From Actinomycetes bacterium (lineage in GTDB: Bacteria; Actinomycetota; Acidimicrobiia; Acidimicrobiales; RAAP-2), in NCBI GenBank assembly GCA_021801235.1, contig JAJYYG010000070.1, positions 1 to 64,000 of the forward strand: DNA of 64,000 bases, given 5' to 3'. The position numbers and the translations under genes were made by a program. Position 1 is the stretch's first letter. The number at the start of each line of letters is the position of its first letter. Positions 50,158 to 58,955 of the stretch are shown here, piece after piece. Under the pieces are notes generated by a model. It made no database searches and was not told where the DNA came from. It saw nothing but the letters and a program-made list of their open reading frames with translations.

Positions 50158-51484
50158 GCGCGACCGCTCCGAGCGGTGGTTCGAGCGGGCGGTCGCCGTC
50201 ATCCCGGGGGGTGTGAACTCCCCGGTCCGTTCGTTCCGCTCTGTCGGGGGGCATCCCTACTTCGTCGAGCGGGGCGAGGGCGCCTACGTCTGGGACGCCG
50301 ACGGGAACCGGCTGGTCGATTTCGTCCAGTCCTACGGAGCGTCCCTCCTCGGCCATGCGGACCCCGCCGTGGTGCGCGCGGTGGTCGAGGCGGCCGGGCG
50401 CGGGACGACCTACGGCGCGCCGACCCCTGGCGAGGTGCTGCTGGCCGAGGCCATCTGCGATCGAGTGCCCGGCTGCGAGCAGGTACGCCTGGTGTCGTCG
50501 GGGACCGAGGCGGCCATGAGTGCCATCCGGGTGGCCCGCGGCGCCACCGGACGGTCACGGATCGTGAAATTCGCCGGCTGCTACCACGGGCACTCCGACG
50601 GCCTGCTGGCCGGAGGCGGGAGCGGGGTGGCCACCCTCGGGTTGGCAGACTCGGCCGGCGTCCCCCCCGGAGCGGTGGCGGACACGCTGGTCGTCCCGTA
50701 CAACGTCGTCCCGGCGATCGGCGACGACGTGGCCTGCGTGATTGTCGAGCCGGTCGCCGCCAACATGGGGCTGGTCGCCCCGGTGGAGGAGTTCCTCCCC
50801 GGCCTCCGGCGGGCCTGTGACGAGAGCGGTGCGCTGTTGATCTTCGACGAGGTCATCACCGGGTTCCGGCTGGGACCGGCCGGGGCGTCGGGATGGTCCG
50901 GGGTGACGCCGGACCTGTGGTGCTTCGGCAAGGTGATCGGCGGCGGCCTCCCGGTCGGGGCGTTCGGCGGGCGGCGCGACGTGTTGGCGGTGCTTGCGCC
51001 TGAAGGGCCTGTGTACCAGGCCGGGACGCTCTCGGGCAATCCCCTGGCGACCGCGGCGGGACTCGCCGTCCTCGAAGCGATGGACCCCGACAGGTACCGC
51101 CGGCTGTCCGACCGGGTGGGCTCGTTCGCCGCCCGCCTGGAAGAGAGCCTCAACGACGGGCTCGGCCGGTCGGGCCGAGCCGGGCTGGTGGAGGCTCGCG
51201 TCCCCTCGGTGGGACCGCTCGTCGGTGTGTCCTTCGTCCCCGCCGGGTCCGACCCGATCGTGAACTTCGACGGAGCCACGCGCGCGGCCGCCACCGGGAG
51301 GTACGCACGGTTCTTCCGGGGGATGCTGGAGCGCGGGATCGCATTCGCCCCCGGGCCCTACGAAGCCGCGTTCCCTTCGGTCGCCCACAGCGACGCCGAC
51401 CTGGCGTGGACGGTGGAGGTTGCGGGGGAGGTGGCGGAGGGTATGGCGGCGGAGATTGCGGCGGAGGACGAGGCGGGCCGGTGA
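50150..51484 (+). CDS. hemL: Glutamate-1-semialdehyde 2,1-aminomutase
   Basis: 444 aa from the ATG at 50150, overlapping hemB; the track start is inside hemB. Converts glutamate-1-semialdehyde to 5-aminolevulinate with PLP/PMP. IPGGVNSPVRSFRSVGGHPYFVERGEGAYVWDADGNRLVDFVQSYG; VSSGTEAAMSAIRVARG; KFAGCYHGHSDGLL; LIFDEVITGFRLG; the PLP Lys in CFGKVIGGGLPVGAFGG; YQAGTLSGNPLATAAGL. All GSAM hallmarks. The C-terminal part (FFRGMLERGIAFAPGPYEAAFPSVAHSD) is also standard. Completes the C5 pathway with hemA and hemB. Confidence 0.97.
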   Translation: MAERDRSERWFERAVAVIPGGVNSPVRSFRSVGGHPYFVERGEGAYVWDADGNRLVDFVQSYGASLLGHADPAVVRAVVEAAGRGTTYGAPTPGEVLLAEAICDRVPGCEQVRLVSSGTEAAMSAIRVARGATGRSRIVKFAGCYHGHSDGLLAGGGSGVATLGLADSAGVPPGAVADTLVVPYNVVPAIGDDVACVIVEPVAANMGLVAPVEEFLPGLRRACDESGALLIFDEVITGFRLGPAGASGWSGVTPDLWCFGKVIGGGLPVGAFGGRRDVLAVLAPEGPVYQAGTLSGNPLATAAGLAVLEAMDPDRYRRLSDRVGSFAARLEESLNDGLGRSGRAGLVEARVPSVGPLVGVSFVPAGSDPIVNFDGATRAAATGRYARFFRGMLERGIAFAPGPYEAAFPSVAHSDADLAWTVEVAGEVAEGMAAEIAAEDEAGR

Positions 51485-52458
51485 CCGCTACCGACCCGTC
51501 CGGTGGGCCGGCCCCCGGAGCGGTCCCTGGCGCGTCCGACCGGGCCGTCGCACCGCCCGTCGGACCCCCACCGCTGCCGTCCGGGTTCGGGGGGATCACC
51601 CCTGAAGCCGGTCGCCCGTGGCTCCGCCGCCGTAGACGGTGGTCGTTGCTGGCCGGGGCGTTGGTGTTCTTGAGCGGCAGCGTTGCGCTGGCGGTGGCGC
51701 TCTCCCACCCCGACCGGTCCTCCCGGATGGCCGCACCGTCGGCGGCCACCGTGGCGCCCGACCAGCAGCTGGCCCAGGGACTGCTCCTGACCCAGAGCGA
51801 CCTCCCGGCGGGCTGGCAGCCCGGGACCGGCGGCGCTCCGGCGGGCCAGTCGGCGCACAACGCCCAGTTGGGGATCGAGCTGACCTTCACACAGTGCATG
51901 GGGATCGACCAGAGCCAGGCCAGCGTGCTCCTCGGGGGCCAGGCCACCGACCAGACCGCGCAGGCGGTGTCGCCGGTGTTCGTCGGCCCGACCGCACCCG
52001 GGGGGGAGGCGGGAAGTCCCGCAGCCGGCACCGTCCTCGAGCTCCAGACCGTGGCAGCGGTGGTCCGTACCCAGGCTGACGCGCAGGGTGATCTCGCCCT
52101 GTTCGGGTTGCCCCGCTACCCGTCGTGCCTCGCCGCCCTCTCCGCCGCCGAGCTGCAGCTCGGGATCGACCAGGCATCCGGAGGCACCGCCCTTCCGGGA
52201 TCCGCCACGGCAGCGGTGGTGCCGTTGTCGGCGCCGGCCGGCACGACCGTGCTCGGGATCGCCATGTCGTTCACCGTGATGGACGCCGGGAGCACCGTCC
52301 CGGTGGTGATGGACCAGGTGGTCGTGGGCCATGACCGGGTCGAGGCGCAACTTCAGGCGTTCGCCATCGGGAGCCCGTTCCCGTCCGGCGTCCTCGCCTC
52401 CTCGATCGCCAGGTTCGAGAGCCTCGTCACCGCGCCGGGCGGGCCGATCGCCGTATGA
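51481..52458 (+). CDS. Membrane-anchored protein of unknown function (paralogue of the next gene)
   Basis: 325 aa; GTG overlaps the hemL stop by 4 nt. Cytosolic Pro/Gly-rich N-terminus, one membrane helix at about 57-76 (WSLLAGALVFLSGSVALAVAL), then an extracytoplasmic domain of about 230 residues: GLLLTQSDLPAGWQPG, LTFTQCMGIDQSQASVLLGG, AQAVSPVFVGPT, VVRTQADAQGDLALFGLPRYPSCLAAL and a C-terminal beta region. Two conserved-looking Cys (Q-C-M-G and S-C-L) may form a disulfide. The order of these phrases matches the protein at 52667. Resembles mycobacterial exported sensor-like (PknH-type) domains only loosely; function not claimed. Confidence 0.75.
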   Translation: MTATDPSGGPAPGAVPGASDRAVAPPVGPPPLPSGFGGITPEAGRPWLRRRRRWSLLAGALVFLSGSVALAVALSHPDRSSRMAAPSAATVAPDQQLAQGLLLTQSDLPAGWQPGTGGAPAGQSAHNAQLGIELTFTQCMGIDQSQASVLLGGQATDQTAQAVSPVFVGPTAPGGEAGSPAAGTVLELQTVAAVVRTQADAQGDLALFGLPRYPSCLAALSAAELQLGIDQASGGTALPGSATAAVVPLSAPAGTTVLGIAMSFTVMDAGSTVPVVMDQVVVGHDRVEAQLQAFAIGSPFPSGVLASSIARFESLVTAPGGPIAV

Positions 52459-52666
52459 GCGGCGACCGCCGTCGGCTGGACGCCGGGGCCGTCCTGTCGG
52501 ACCTTCGGTCCCTCATCCCTGCCTCCTGCGGCAGTATGGTCGTCCAACGCCGGTCGGGGGCCCCGCACCAGCCGCCCGGCCGGGTCCGACAGGTGACGGT
52601 CAGGATCCCCGGTGGTGGGATGGGGCAGGCGACCCCTCCGGGTCGGAGGACGAGAAGGAGACGCAC

Positions 52667-54148
52667 ATGACGATCGGAGCGATGGACCTGCCTCCCGAGG
52701 GGATGCTGCTCGGCGGGGTGGCGCTGGCGGGCGACCCGGAGCGCGGCACCGCCACCACCGAAGGCCTGAGCCTCCTGTTCACCGCGGACGGGATCACCGT
52801 GCAGGGTCCGCCCCCCCAGGCCGATCGGCTCCTCCCTTGGGCGGGGCTGGACTCGGCGACCTGTCACGACCAGGTGCAGCTTCCCAACGGCGCGATGGCG
52901 GCGGTCCTGGTGCTCACGTCCGGCAGCCAGGCCATCCGATTCCTGCTCTCGTCGGAGAACGTCTCGCCGGGCCAGGCCGCCTACCTCGACCAGGCGCTGC
53001 CCGCGTGGCTGGCCCACTACCGGGGCACCCCCGCGCCCGCCGGACCGGAGACCGCATCAGCCGGTGCAGCCGCAGCAGCCGCAGCAGCCGGTGCCGCCGG
53101 ACCGGAGACGGCCGCGGCCGCCCCCGTCGGTGCCGGTACCCCTCCCCCCGGGGCCGTTTCCCCCGGACCGCCGACCCAGCCCATTGGGCCGACGCCGCCC
53201 CCGCCGACCCAGCCCATTGGGGCGACGCCGCCCCCGCCGACCGGCCCCGAGATCGACCCGGTCACCGGGGCGGCGCAGTGGTTGGATCCTGCGGGCGCCG
53301 TCGGGGCGCCGGCCCCCGGGTCCGAGCCGCTCTCACCGCTGCCCGCCGAGGGGGAGCAGAAGAAGCCGGACAACCGCCGTACCCTGATCCTGCTCGTCGT
53401 GCTGATTGTCGTGGTGGTCGGGGCCGGAATCTTCTTCCTCGTCCACCGGAGCTCCACCACGACCGCTCCGCCGGCCACCACGGTCACCCCACCCACCTCC
53501 GGGGTGGCGGCGGACCATGCCCTGGCGGTGAGCATCAACCTGCGCCTGGCCGACCTCCCACCCGGGTGGACGGTGGCGCGTCCCACCTCGACATCCACCC
53601 CGACGTCGCCTTCCGCCCGAACAGCCCAGACCCAGGCGGTTGCGGCCTTCGCCGGCTGCCTCGGGATGCCGGTGCCCACGATCTCGCAGCTCTTCGGCGA
53701 CACCCCGCAGGCCGACGTCGTCGCCTCGGCCAGCTCGCCGGTGTTCCAGAGCCCGACGGACCCGAACATCCAGATGCAGTCGAGCACCAACGTGGTGCGG
53801 ACCCCTGCCGATGCCGTCGCCGACGCCGCTCCGTTCACCAAGCCGAACTTCGTGCCGTGCTTCCAGGCGTTCGAGACGGCCGCCGCCTCCGCCTCCGCCC
53901 CGGGCACGACCGCCCAGGTGACCGCGGTGCCGCTGGCGCCACCGACCGGTGGCCAGGCGTTCGGCTACCTGACGACCCTCACCATCCCCGGCCAGGGGAC
54001 AGCGGTCGTGGGGAGTGCCTTCATCATCGGGGGACGGATCGAGGCGACGCTCCAGCCGTCGACCAACGGGCCGGCTGTGCCCTCCGCCGCCTTCAGCTCC
54101 GCCTACGACGCCATGATCACCCGGATCTCGGCCGCCTCCAACCGATAG
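52667..54148 (+). CDS. Membrane-anchored protein of unknown function with acidic/Pro-rich cytosolic part
   Basis: 493 aa from the ATG at 52667 (GAAGGAG 8 nt upstream). Residues ~1-115 form a cytosolic PH-like or unassigned domain (GLSLLFTADGITVQGPP, QADRLLPWAGLDSATCHD, SQAIRFLLSSENVS). An Ala/Pro low-complexity stretch with a TQPIGPTPPPP repeat follows, then one membrane helix (about 241-262, LILLVVLIVVVVGAGIFFLV). The outer domain parallels the previous protein: INLRLADLPPGWTVARP, AFAGCLGMPVPTISQLFGD, SSPVFQSPTDP, VVRTPADAVADAAPFTKPNFVPCFQAF. So the two outer domains are paralogous while the inner parts differ. Function unknown. Confidence 0.75.
   Translation: MTIGAMDLPPEGMLLGGVALAGDPERGTATTEGLSLLFTADGITVQGPPPQADRLLPWAGLDSATCHDQVQLPNGAMAAVLVLTSGSQAIRFLLSSENVSPGQAAYLDQALPAWLAHYRGTPAPAGPETASAGAAAAAAAAGAAGPETAAAAPVGAGTPPPGAVSPGPPTQPIGPTPPPPTQPIGATPPPPTGPEIDPVTGAAQWLDPAGAVGAPAPGSEPLSPLPAEGEQKKPDNRRTLILLVVLIVVVVGAGIFFLVHRSSTTTAPPATTVTPPTSGVAADHALAVSINLRLADLPPGWTVARPTSTSTPTSPSARTAQTQAVAAFAGCLGMPVPTISQLFGDTPQADVVASASSPVFQSPTDPNIQMQSSTNVVRTPADAVADAAPFTKPNFVPCFQAFETAAASASAPGTTAQVTAVPLAPPTGGQAFGYLTTLTIPGQGTAVVGSAFIIGGRIEATLQPSTNGPAVPSAAFSSAYDAMITRISAASNR
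53171..53242 (+). repeat. 33-nt tandem repeat coding TQPIG(P/A)TPPPP
   Basis: Two nearly identical 33-nt units (starting CCGACCCAGCCCATTGGG at 53171 and 53204) plus a short partial copy, in frame within the Pro-rich linker. Confidence 0.85.
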
Positions 54149-54203
54149 GGGAGGGTTCGGGGACGAGCGTCTCCCCGGCCCCGACAGCTCGGACGGCCTG
54201 GAT

Positions 54204-55583
54204 TCAGGGGGCGAGCCGGAGCGTCCCGGTCGGGTTCGTCTCCGGGACGAGGGAGGCGATGACCGCCAACGCCCGGTAGGCGGCCTCCGCGGGCCCGATC
54301 TCGTCCGGGCGGAGGAGGTTGGCCATGATCCGCAGGATCCACGACATCAGCGACTCCGAGTGCATGCCCGTGCCGACGCACAGCTTCATCAGCTCGGGCC
54401 GGCTGATGATCCGGACGAATGCCCGCGCCACCCGGTAGTAGAGCCCGTAGGCCTCCTCGAGGCGCTCCTCGTAGCGGGCCAACGCCGTCTCGGCGTCGTC
54501 GCCCCGGTCGCCCGCGGCGCGCAGCGCCTCGCCGAGGGAGGCGGCAGCCAGCCGCCCCGTCTCGTAGCCGTACGCGATGCCCTCCCCGTTGAAGGGGTTG
54601 ATCGAGCCGGCCGCGTCGCCGACCACCAGGGTGGTGGCGCCGATGCGGGGCCCCACCGAGAGGCCCATGGGGAGCTTCCCCCCGGTGGGCGGGCCGAGGC
54701 AGGTGGCCGGGGACAGCTCCCACTCCGCCGGCGCCCAGGCGACGAAGTGCTCCATCAGGGTCGAGGTGTTGATCCCCTTCCAGCGCTGGTCGGTGGAGAG
54801 CAGGCCGACCCCCACGTTCACCCGACCGTCCCCCAGGGGGAAGATCCACCCGTAGCCGGGCACCACGTTCCCCTCCCCGTCGCGGATGTCGAGGTGGGAC
54901 TCGATGAAGGTGCGGTCGTGCCCGGGCGACGCGTAGTAGCCGCGCAGGGCCATGCCCATCGGCCGGGTCCGGTCCCGGGCGGTCCCGAGGGCACGGCCGA
55001 ACCTCGAGTTGGCGCCGTCGGCCACGACGACGTAGCGGGCCCGCACCTCCCGGGTGACACCCCCGTCCTTCTCCCGGACGACGGCACCCACGCAGGCGGG
55101 CAGACCGGCGGACGACCTCGGCCCCGGGGGCGCGGGGGACACGATCGGCTCGACGGCCTCGGTGCCCTGCCACACGGTGGCGCCCGCCTTGGCGGCCCGC
55201 TCGTTGACGATGGCGTCGAGGTCGTGACGGGTGATCACGTACCCGTAGGAGGGGAAGCTCGGGTGCTCCGGCCAGGGGAGGTCGAGGACCCGACCGTAGG
55301 CGTGCGCCCGGAGGCCCCCGTAGCGGTGGGCACCGACGAGCGACCCCTCGACGCCCATGTCCGCCAGTTGCCGGACCGACCGGGGGGTGAGGCCGTCTCC
55401 GCAGGTCTTCTCGCGGGGGAAGACCTTTTTCTCCACCACGGCGACGTCCCAGCCGGCGTCGGCCAGCCAGTAGGCGCACGACGAGCCCGCGGGTCCCCCT
55501 CCCACCACCAGTACGTCGTGGAGGTGGTCGCCGCTCCGGAGGTCGTCGGACGGGGCGGATGCGCTCGGGCGGGGTGTGCTCAC
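54204..55583 (-). CDS. Geranylgeranyl reductase family flavoprotein
   Basis: 459 aa from GTG 55583, with TACCAT 8 nt upstream; the longer track ORF (506 aa) starts in the nuoA promoter region. FAD-binding fold: HDVLVVGGGPAGSSCAYWLADAGWDVAVVEKK; PREKTCGDGLTPRSVRQLADMG (the CGDG-type motif of this family); RYVVVADGANSRFGRALG; VVGDAAGSINPFNGEGIAYGYETGRLAA. Reduces prenyl double bonds, for example in menaquinone side chains or polyprenols. The homologous gene also lies next to nuo in streptomycetes, consistent with a menaquinone role (such as MenJ-like reduction), which is an inference. Divergent from nuoA. Confidence 0.88.
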   Translation of the reverse strand: MSTPRPSASAPSDDLRSGDHLHDVLVVGGGPAGSSCAYWLADAGWDVAVVEKKVFPREKTCGDGLTPRSVRQLADMGVEGSLVGAHRYGGLRAHAYGRVLDLPWPEHPSFPSYGYVITRHDLDAIVNERAAKAGATVWQGTEAVEPIVSPAPPGPRSSAGLPACVGAVVREKDGGVTREVRARYVVVADGANSRFGRALGTARDRTRPMGMALRGYYASPGHDRTFIESHLDIRDGEGNVVPGYGWIFPLGDGRVNVGVGLLSTDQRWKGINTSTLMEHFVAWAPAEWELSPATCLGPPTGGKLPMGLSVGPRIGATTLVVGDAAGSINPFNGEGIAYGYETGRLAAASLGEALRAAGDRGDDAETALARYEERLEEAYGLYYRVARAFVRIISRPELMKLCVGTGMHSESLMSWILRIMANLLRPDEIGPAEAAYRALAVIASLVPETNPTGTLRLAP

Positions 55584-55591
55584 GCTCCCCG

Positions 55592-55597
55592 ATGGTA
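55592..55597 (-). promoter_or_regulatory. Putative leaderless -10 element (TACCAT)
   Basis: TACCAT on the minus strand, 8 nt before the GTG of the geranylgeranyl reductase gene. Confidence 0.5.
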
Positions 55598-55705
55598 CGC
55601 GCCGCGGCGGCGTCCCGGGGCGCCCGGGCGCGGTGGCCTCCGGGGGGCCGGCCCGATGCGGCTCGATGTGCCTCAGGGCGCGTCTGCGTGGTAGAACGAC
55701 CCCCG

Positions 55706-56251
55706 GTGGACGCCTATCTCCCAATCCTCGTGCTGATCGTCCTCGGGTTCCTCTTCGCCGCGCTCTCGTTCGTCGGGTCGGCCATGCTGGCCCCGAAGAA
55801 GCGGCCGACAGCGGCGAAGATCGCCCCGTACGAGTGCGGCATCGTCCCCACCATCGAGCCCCCGACGCGGTTCCCGGTGCGCTTCTACCTGGTGGCGATG
55901 ATCTTCATCATCTTCGACATCGAGATCGTCTTCCTCTACCCGTGGGCGGTGATCTTCCACCAGCTCAATTCGTTCGGGCTCATCGAGATCCTGGTGTTCG
56001 CCGGCGTGGTCTTCGTCTCCTTCCTGTACCTCGTGAGCAACGGGGCCCTGACCTGGGGCCCGGCCAAGCGGTTGGCGCGGGCCATGCCCTCGCGGACGTC
56101 CGAGTCGACCATTGCCCGTATCGCCGCCGGTCCGGGGGGCACCGGCGGATCCCGTCCACCGACGGGGCCGAGGGGCGCCCCGATGGGCGATCCCGTCCCC
56201 CCGATCCCCGGCGATCCGGTCTCCCCGACCGGACCGGTCCGGGCCGCGTAG
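55706..56251 (+). CDS. nuoA: NADH-quinone oxidoreductase subunit A
   Basis: 181 aa from GTG 55706; the track ORF extends upstream without family features. Membrane arm subunit of complex I with three helices (YLPILVLIVLGFLFAALSFVGSAML; FYLVAMIFIIFDIEIVFLYPWAVIF; LIEILVFAGVVFVSFLYLV) and the conserved loop YECGIVPTIEPPTRFPVRFYLVAMIFIIFDIE that holds the quinone-site Cys. The C-terminus is about 60 residues longer than usual and Gly/Pro-rich (GGTGGSRPPTGPRGAPMGDP). First gene of the nuo operon; nuoB follows after 15 nt. Confidence 0.95.
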   Translation: MDAYLPILVLIVLGFLFAALSFVGSAMLAPKKRPTAAKIAPYECGIVPTIEPPTRFPVRFYLVAMIFIIFDIEIVFLYPWAVIFHQLNSFGLIEILVFAGVVFVSFLYLVSNGALTWGPAKRLARAMPSRTSESTIARIAAGPGGTGGSRPPTGPRGAPMGDPVPPIPGDPVSPTGPVRAA

Positions 56252-56266
56252 AGCGGAGACCCCCGC

Positions 56267-56938
56267 ATGGGCCTCGAGGACCTCGAGCACAACTTCCTGA
56301 CCGGCCGTCTCGAAGACCTGGTGAAGTGGGCACGGACCTACTCGATGTGGCCGGCCACCTTCGGGTTGGCCTGCTGCGCCATCGAGATGATGTCGGTGGG
56401 CGCCGCCGACTTCGACCTCGCGCGCTTCGGCATGGAGGTCTTCCGGGCGTCCCCCAGGCAGGCGGACCTGATGATCGTGGCGGGCCGGGTCTCCCAGAAG
56501 ATGGCCCCGGTGCTCCGTCAGGTCTACGACCAGATGATGGAGCCCAAGTGGGTGCTGTCGATGGGGGTGTGCGCCAGCACCGGCGGCATGTTCAACAACT
56601 ACGCCATCGTCCAGGGCGTCGACCAGATCGTCCCGGTGGACGTCTACGCACCCGGGTGCCCGCCGACCCCCGAGACCCTGATGCACGCGATCCTCACCCT
56701 CCACGAGAAGGTCCGGACCGCAGACATCACCGAACGCCGCCAGGGCGGTCGCCCGGGGCAGGCCGAGATCCGTGGCGGCCACATCCGCTCGAACGAGCAG
56801 GGGGCCGACACCGAGGACGCCCGCACCGCGTCGGAGGAGGAGACCTCGGGGTGGACCCCCGAGCGCCCGGATGCCGTCCATCTCGGCACCCCCCGGCGCA
56901 ATCCGGTGATCGCCCGTAGCGTGGGCGAGCCGCTGTGA
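56267..56938 (+). CDS. nuoB: NADH-quinone oxidoreductase subunit B
   Basis: 223 aa. Carries the terminal iron-sulfur cluster N2 that reduces quinone. Ligand cysteines: the pair in [16 protein letters not shown] and [27 protein letters not shown] and [31 protein letters not shown] are standard. A ~65-residue C-terminal extension after TADITERR is charged and variable. Overlaps nuoC by 4 nt. Confidence 0.97.
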   Translation: MGLEDLEHNFLTGRLEDLVKWARTYSMWPATFGLACCAIEMMSVGAADFDLARFGMEVFRASPRQADLMIVAGRVSQKMAPVLRQVYDQMMEPKWVLSMGVCASTGGMFNNYAIVQGVDQIVPVDVYAPGCPPTPETLMHAILTLHEKVRTADITERRQGGRPGQAEIRGGHIRSNEQGADTEDARTASEEETSGWTPERPDAVHLGTPRRNPVIARSVGEPL

Positions 56939-57456
56939 CCACCGCCGTCCAACCGACCCCCGCCCCGGCGGGGGGAAGCGACTCCGGGGGCGCCAGCTCG
57001 CGGGCGCCGGGTCGCCCCGTCCAGGAGGTGGTGCACCCGACCCGCGCCCAGTACCTCGCCGAGGTCGGGCGGTACCGGTCGAACGGGTTCGAGATGTGCG
57101 CCGACCTGTGCGCGGTGGACTACCTGACCCACCCGGACCGGCGCCTCCCCGACGGCGTCCCCCACGAGCGGTTCGAGGTGGTGGTCAACCTGCTGTCGCT
57201 GAGCGCGGCGCGCCGGGTGCGGCTCCGGGTCCAGGTCCCCGAGTCGGACCCGGTGGTGCCGTCGCTGTTCGACCTCTACCCGGGGGTCGAGGCCATGGAG
57301 CGGGAGGCCTTCGACCTGTTCGGCATCGTCTTCGACGGGCACCCGGACCTCACCCGCATCCTGATGCCCGAGGACTGGGAGGGCCACCCGCTCCGGAAGG
57401 ACTACGGCGTCGGGCGGGTGCCGGTGCAGTTCAAGGGCGCCCCGGGGCCCAGGTGA
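56935..57456 (+). CDS. nuoC: NADH-quinone oxidoreductase subunit C
   Basis: 173 aa; GTG overlaps nuoB. Peripheral-arm subunit (30 kDa family) without cofactor. [29 protein letters not shown] and [51 protein letters not shown] hold the family signature. Separate from nuoD, not fused as in E. coli. Overlaps nuoD by 4 nt (GTGA). Confidence 0.96.
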   Translation: MTTAVQPTPAPAGGSDSGGASSRAPGRPVQEVVHPTRAQYLAEVGRYRSNGFEMCADLCAVDYLTHPDRRLPDGVPHERFEVVVNLLSLSAARRVRLRVQVPESDPVVPSLFDLYPGVEAMEREAFDLFGIVFDGHPDLTRILMPEDWEGHPLRKDYGVGRVPVQFKGAPGPR

Positions 57457-58955
57457 GCGATCCGATGGAGCCCACCCCCGAGGAGGGGACCGCTGCCGGG
57501 ACGGACGCCGTGGAGGGTGCGACCGGGACGCCACCGCCGCGGCCGGACCGGAGTGGCGAGGTCCGCACCGACTCCGATCTCGCCCCGCCGCTCAGCGGCG
57601 AGACCTACTTCGCCCCCGGGCCGGACGGAGAGCCGGCCGGGCTGGTGGCCGAGACGTCGGAGGGGAGCCAGGAGCTGACCCGGCGCGGCACGACCGGGGC
57701 CGGTGAGCTCCGTCGTGAGGTGGGGGCGGTGCTCCGCCTCCCCGAAGGCGTGGTGGTGGACCCGTCCAACATCGACGTCGAGCAGTCGGACGACAACACC
57801 ATGATCATCAACATGGGTCCGCAGCACCCGTCGACCCACGGCGTGCTCCGGCTGATGTTCGAGCTGGACGGCGAGACGGTCCTGCGCACCAAGCCGGTGA
57901 TCGGCTACCTCCACACGGGGATGGAGAAGACCGCCGAGGAGCTCACCTACGTCCAGGGCTCGACCAATGTCACGCGCATGGACTATCTGTCGCCCCTCCA
58001 CAACGAGCTGGTCCTGTCCCTGGCGGTGGAGGCGCTCCTCGGGATCGAGATGCCGCCCCGCTCCGACTGGATCCGGATGCTGCTCACCGAGCTCAACCGG
58101 GTGTCGTCCCACCTGATGTGGATGGCGACCAACGGGATGGACCTGGGCTCCACCTCCATGATGATCTACGGCTTCCGTGAGCGGGAGATGATCCTGGCCT
58201 TCTTCGAGAAGACGACCGGGTTGCGCATGAACCACAACTTCATCCGTCCCGGAGGGACGGCAGCCGACCTGCCCGACGGATGGGAGGACGATGTCACCGT
58301 CATCTGCGACACCGTGCTGCCCCGCACCGACGAGTACGACGAGCTGCTGACCGGCCAACCCGTCTTCCGCCAGCGCACCGAGTCGATCGGGACGATCTCG
58401 GCGGAGGAGGCCCTGGCCCTCAGTCTCACCGGCCCCATCCTGCGGTCCACCGGCGTGCCCTGGGACCTCCGTCGGTCGATGCCCTACCTCCGCTACGACG
58501 AGGTCGACTTCGACGTCATCGTCGGTACCTACGGGGACAACTTCGACCGGTACTCGGTCCGGCTCAACGAGATCCGCGAGTCCATCCGGATCATCCGCCA
58601 GATCGTCGAGAAGATGCCGGCGGGCGACTACCGGGTGCAGGACAAAAAGGTGACGCCGCCGCCACGGGCCCGGATCGACGAGTCGATGGAGGCGCTGATC
58701 CACCACTTCAAGGTGTTCACCGAGGGCTTCAAGGTCCCCGAAGGGGAGGTCTACGTGGCGATCGAGTCACCCCGCGGCGAGCTGGGCTGCTACCTGGTGG
58801 CCGACGGCTCCTCCAAGGCCTACCGGATGCATATCCGGGGGCCGAGCTTCGTCAACCTGCAGGGGCTCCCCCTCATGATGCGCGGAGGCCTGGTGGCGGA
58901 CGCCGTCGCCGTCTGCTCGTCGGTGGACCCGGTGATGGGGGAGGTGGACCGGTGA
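57453..58955 (+). CDS. nuoD: NADH-quinone oxidoreductase subunit D
   Basis: 500 aa from GTG 57453, overlapping nuoC; the longer track start is inside nuoC. 49-kDa subunit that lines the quinone pocket. Core: MIINMGPQHPSTHGVLRLMFELDGETVLRTKPVIGYLHTGMEKTAEELTYVQ, PLHNELVLSLAVEALLGIE, GTYGDNFDRYSVRLNEIRES, ESPRGELGCYLVADGSSKAYRMHIRGPSFVNLQ and the C-terminal SVDPVMGEVDR. There is an unusual N-terminal extension of about 110 residues (acidic and low-complexity) before the core. No nickel ligands, as expected for complex I. Confidence 0.96.
   Translation: MSDPMEPTPEEGTAAGTDAVEGATGTPPPRPDRSGEVRTDSDLAPPLSGETYFAPGPDGEPAGLVAETSEGSQELTRRGTTGAGELRREVGAVLRLPEGVVVDPSNIDVEQSDDNTMIINMGPQHPSTHGVLRLMFELDGETVLRTKPVIGYLHTGMEKTAEELTYVQGSTNVTRMDYLSPLHNELVLSLAVEALLGIEMPPRSDWIRMLLTELNRVSSHLMWMATNGMDLGSTSMMIYGFREREMILAFFEKTTGLRMNHNFIRPGGTAADLPDGWEDDVTVICDTVLPRTDEYDELLTGQPVFRQRTESIGTISAEEALALSLTGPILRSTGVPWDLRRSMPYLRYDEVDFDVIVGTYGDNFDRYSVRLNEIRESIRIIRQIVEKMPAGDYRVQDKKVTPPPRARIDESMEALIHHFKVFTEGFKVPEGEVYVAIESPRGELGCYLVADGSSKAYRMHIRGPSFVNLQGLPLMMRGGLVADAVAVCSSVDPVMGEVDR

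Noticed and set aside
46990-50202. 1070-aa minus-strand ORF across hemD, DUF2079 and hemB
   Set aside because: Opposite-strand shadow of well-supported genes; composition is the His/Arg/Gly-rich pattern typical of antisense high-G+C frames and shows no domain.
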